From JBDTMT01 sp033764095 (GTDB lineage: Bacteria; Desulfobacterota; Binatia; HRBIN30; CADEER01), in contig JANRJF010000311.1 of assembly GCA_033764095.1 (NCBI GenBank), forward strand, positions 1 to 9,228: a stretch of 9,228 bases of DNA, in the 5' to 3' direction. Below are positions 7,981 to 9,228 of this stretch, one piece after another. The notes under the pieces were generated by a model. That model had not been told where the DNA came from and ran no database searches. It worked only from the letters and a program-made list of their open reading frames with translations. Made by a program: the position numbers and the translations under genes. Each line of letters opens with the position of its first letter. Positions within the stretch are counted from its first letter, which is position 1.

Positions 7981-9228
7981 ATGCCGCTCGATCCGCGCAC
8001 GCCGGTGCTCGTCGGCGCCGGGGCCGTGCAGCAGCGCGAGGAGTACCCGCGCCGCGGCCGCGAGCCGATCGAGCTGATGCTGGCGGCGCTGCGCCGCGCC
8101 GCCGTCGATGCCGGTGATGCCTCGCTGCTGGCGCGGGCGGACTCGATCCGCGTGCCGCGCGGCTTCTGGGACTATTCCGATCCCGGTCGGCTGCTCGGCG
8201 AGCGCCTCGGGGCGACGCGGGCGCGCTCCCAACTGGCGGAGATCGGGGTGCTGCAGACGACGCTGTTCGGCGGCGCGGTCGAGGCGATCGCATCCGGCGC
8301 GGCGGACGTGGTGCTGGTCGCCGGCGGGGAAGCGAAGTTTCGCGCCCTGCGCGCGCAGGTCAGCGGCATCGAGGCGCCGGCGACCGCGCAGCGCGACGTC
8401 GAGCCGGACGAGACGCTGCGCCCGGCGCGCGAGATCTGGGGCCCGCTGGAGGAATCGCTCGGCCTGCTCATGCCGGTGACCCAGTTCGCCATGATCGAGA
8501 ACGCGCTGCGCCATGCCGCGGGGACGAGCGTCGCCGCGCATCGCGCCGAGCTGGCGCGGTTGTGGGCCGACTTCAGTCGCGTGGCGGCGGCCAATCCCGC
8601 CGCCTGGGACCGCGAGCCGCATGACGAGGCGGCCTTGCGCGGCGGCGACGCGCGCAACCGCCTGCTCGCCTTCCCCTACGCGAAGCTGCACAACTCGCAG
8701 TGGAACGTCGACCAGGCGGCCGGACTGATCTTCACTTCGGTGGCGACCGCGCGCGCCGCCGGCATCGACGAGCGCCGTTGGGTCTTCCCTCTCGCCGTGG
8801 CGGAGTCGAACCACATGGTGCCGCTGTCGGAGCGCGCCGAGGTGCACCGCTCGCACGGCTTCCGTCTCGCCGGCGCCCGCGCCCTGGAGCATGCGGAGCT
8901 CGCCATCGGTGCCGTCGCCCATCTCGAGCTCTACAGCTGCTTCCCGGCCGCGGTGCGCGTCCAGACGCGCGAGCTCGGCATCGACGCCGGCCGGCCGCTC
9001 ACCGAGAGCGGCGGGATGGCGTTCGCCGGCGGCCCGCTCAACAACTTTGTGCTGCAGGCGCTGGTGCGCATGGTCGAGGTGCTACGCGCCGACGCCGGCA
9101 GCAGCGGCCTGGTCAGTGCGGTGAGCGGCATGCTGACCAAGCAGGGCGTCAGCCTCTGGTCGACGCGCCCGCCGCGCCGGCCGTGCGCCTGGCTCGACGT
9201 CAGCGACGCGGTCGCCGCGGCGACGCGC
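7981..9228 (+). CDS. Thiolase-like protein, TLP1/SCP2-thiolase-related (3' partial)
   Basis: The frame starts at ATG 7981 and stays open for 416 codons to the window end. The thiolase fold is recognisable in DPRTPVLVGAGAVQQRE at the N-terminus, ASGAADVVLVAGGEA (104-118), KLHNSQWNVDQAAGL (235-249) and AESNHMVPLSER (274-285). The C-terminal part has LYSCFPAAVRVQ (318-329), SGGMAFAGGPLNNF (343-356) and a TKQGVSLWSTRPP stretch (386-398), as in mycobacterial thiolase-like proteins of the TLP1/Rv1867 kind. Residues 1-319 contain no cysteine, so the nucleophile of the usual NxxCxSG motif is absent, and the GHP motif is replaced by GGP-LNN. Classical thiolysis is therefore unlikely; CoA-ester or lipid binding, or altered chemistry, is an inference. 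TLP1 proteins run to about 500 residues with an extra C-terminal domain, which would continue past 9228. A GGA lies 6 nt before the start. Probably cotranscribed with the monooxygenase-esterase, 45 bp upstream. Confidence 0.85.
   Translation, partial: MPLDPRTPVLVGAGAVQQREEYPRRGREPIELMLAALRRAAVDAGDASLLARADSIRVPRGFWDYSDPGRLLGERLGATRARSQLAEIGVLQTTLFGGAVEAIASGAADVVLVAGGEAKFRALRAQVSGIEAPATAQRDVEPDETLRPAREIWGPLEESLGLLMPVTQFAMIENALRHAAGTSVAAHRAELARLWADFSRVAAANPAAWDREPHDEAALRGGDARNRLLAFPYAKLHNSQWNVDQAAGLIFTSVATARAAGIDERRWVFPLAVAESNHMVPLSERAEVHRSHGFRLAGARALEHAELAIGAVAHLELYSCFPAAVRVQTRELGIDAGRPLTESGGMAFAGGPLNNFVLQALVRMVEVLRADAGSSGLVSAVSGMLTKQGVSLWSTRPPRRPCAWLDVSDAVAAATR

Overview
The window is 9.2 kb of very G+C-rich bacterial DNA with long codon-biased reading frames, short gaps and no RNA genes, insertion sequences or CRISPR. 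The gene content is an RND pump, a Baeyer-Villiger monooxygenase/esterase, a TLP1-type thiolase-like protein and a Cys/His-rich conserved unknown. Together with TTEAQRHGE-type intergenic repeats, this suggests a free-living Gram-negative of the deltaproteobacteria/Desulfobacterota/Binatota kind, probably a metagenome-assembled genome. That placement is an inference; no phylogenetic marker is present.

Layout. 1-2091 (+) is the C-terminal two thirds of an RND inner-membrane efflux pump. 2092-2242 is a composite intergenic repeat made of ACGGATT-type and CCTCTGTG-type units, and it runs into the start of the next gene. 2230-3252 (+) is a Gfo/Idh/MocA-type NAD(P)-dependent oxidoreductase. 3249-3325 is a long near-perfect inverted repeat whose two arms carry the stop codons of the two convergent genes flanking it. 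3322-4527 (-) is a conserved protein of unknown function rich in paired Cys/His residues. A 162-bp divergent gap (4528-4689) follows. 4690-5238 (+) is a small cupin protein, followed by a GC-rich hairpin. 5326-7935 (+) is the most notable gene: one reading frame that joins a complete type I Baeyer-Villiger monooxygenase to a complete hormone-sensitive-lipase-type alpha/beta hydrolase. 7981-9228 (+, open at the window end) is a thiolase-like protein of the TLP1 kind that lacks the thiolase nucleophilic cysteine. No gene-free stretch exceeds 300 bases.

How the genes may work together. The fused enzyme would insert oxygen next to a ketone carbonyl (NADPH, FAD, O2) and then hydrolyse the resulting ester or lactone to an alcohol plus an acid, which is a complete ketone-cleavage module in one polypeptide. 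The thiolase-like protein 45 bp downstream, and perhaps the cupin upstream, lie on the same strand and could form an operon for degrading a ketone or a cyclic/steroidal substrate. The substrate cannot be read from the sequence. The RND and Gfo/Idh genes look unrelated to this cassette and are separated from it by the convergent repeat.
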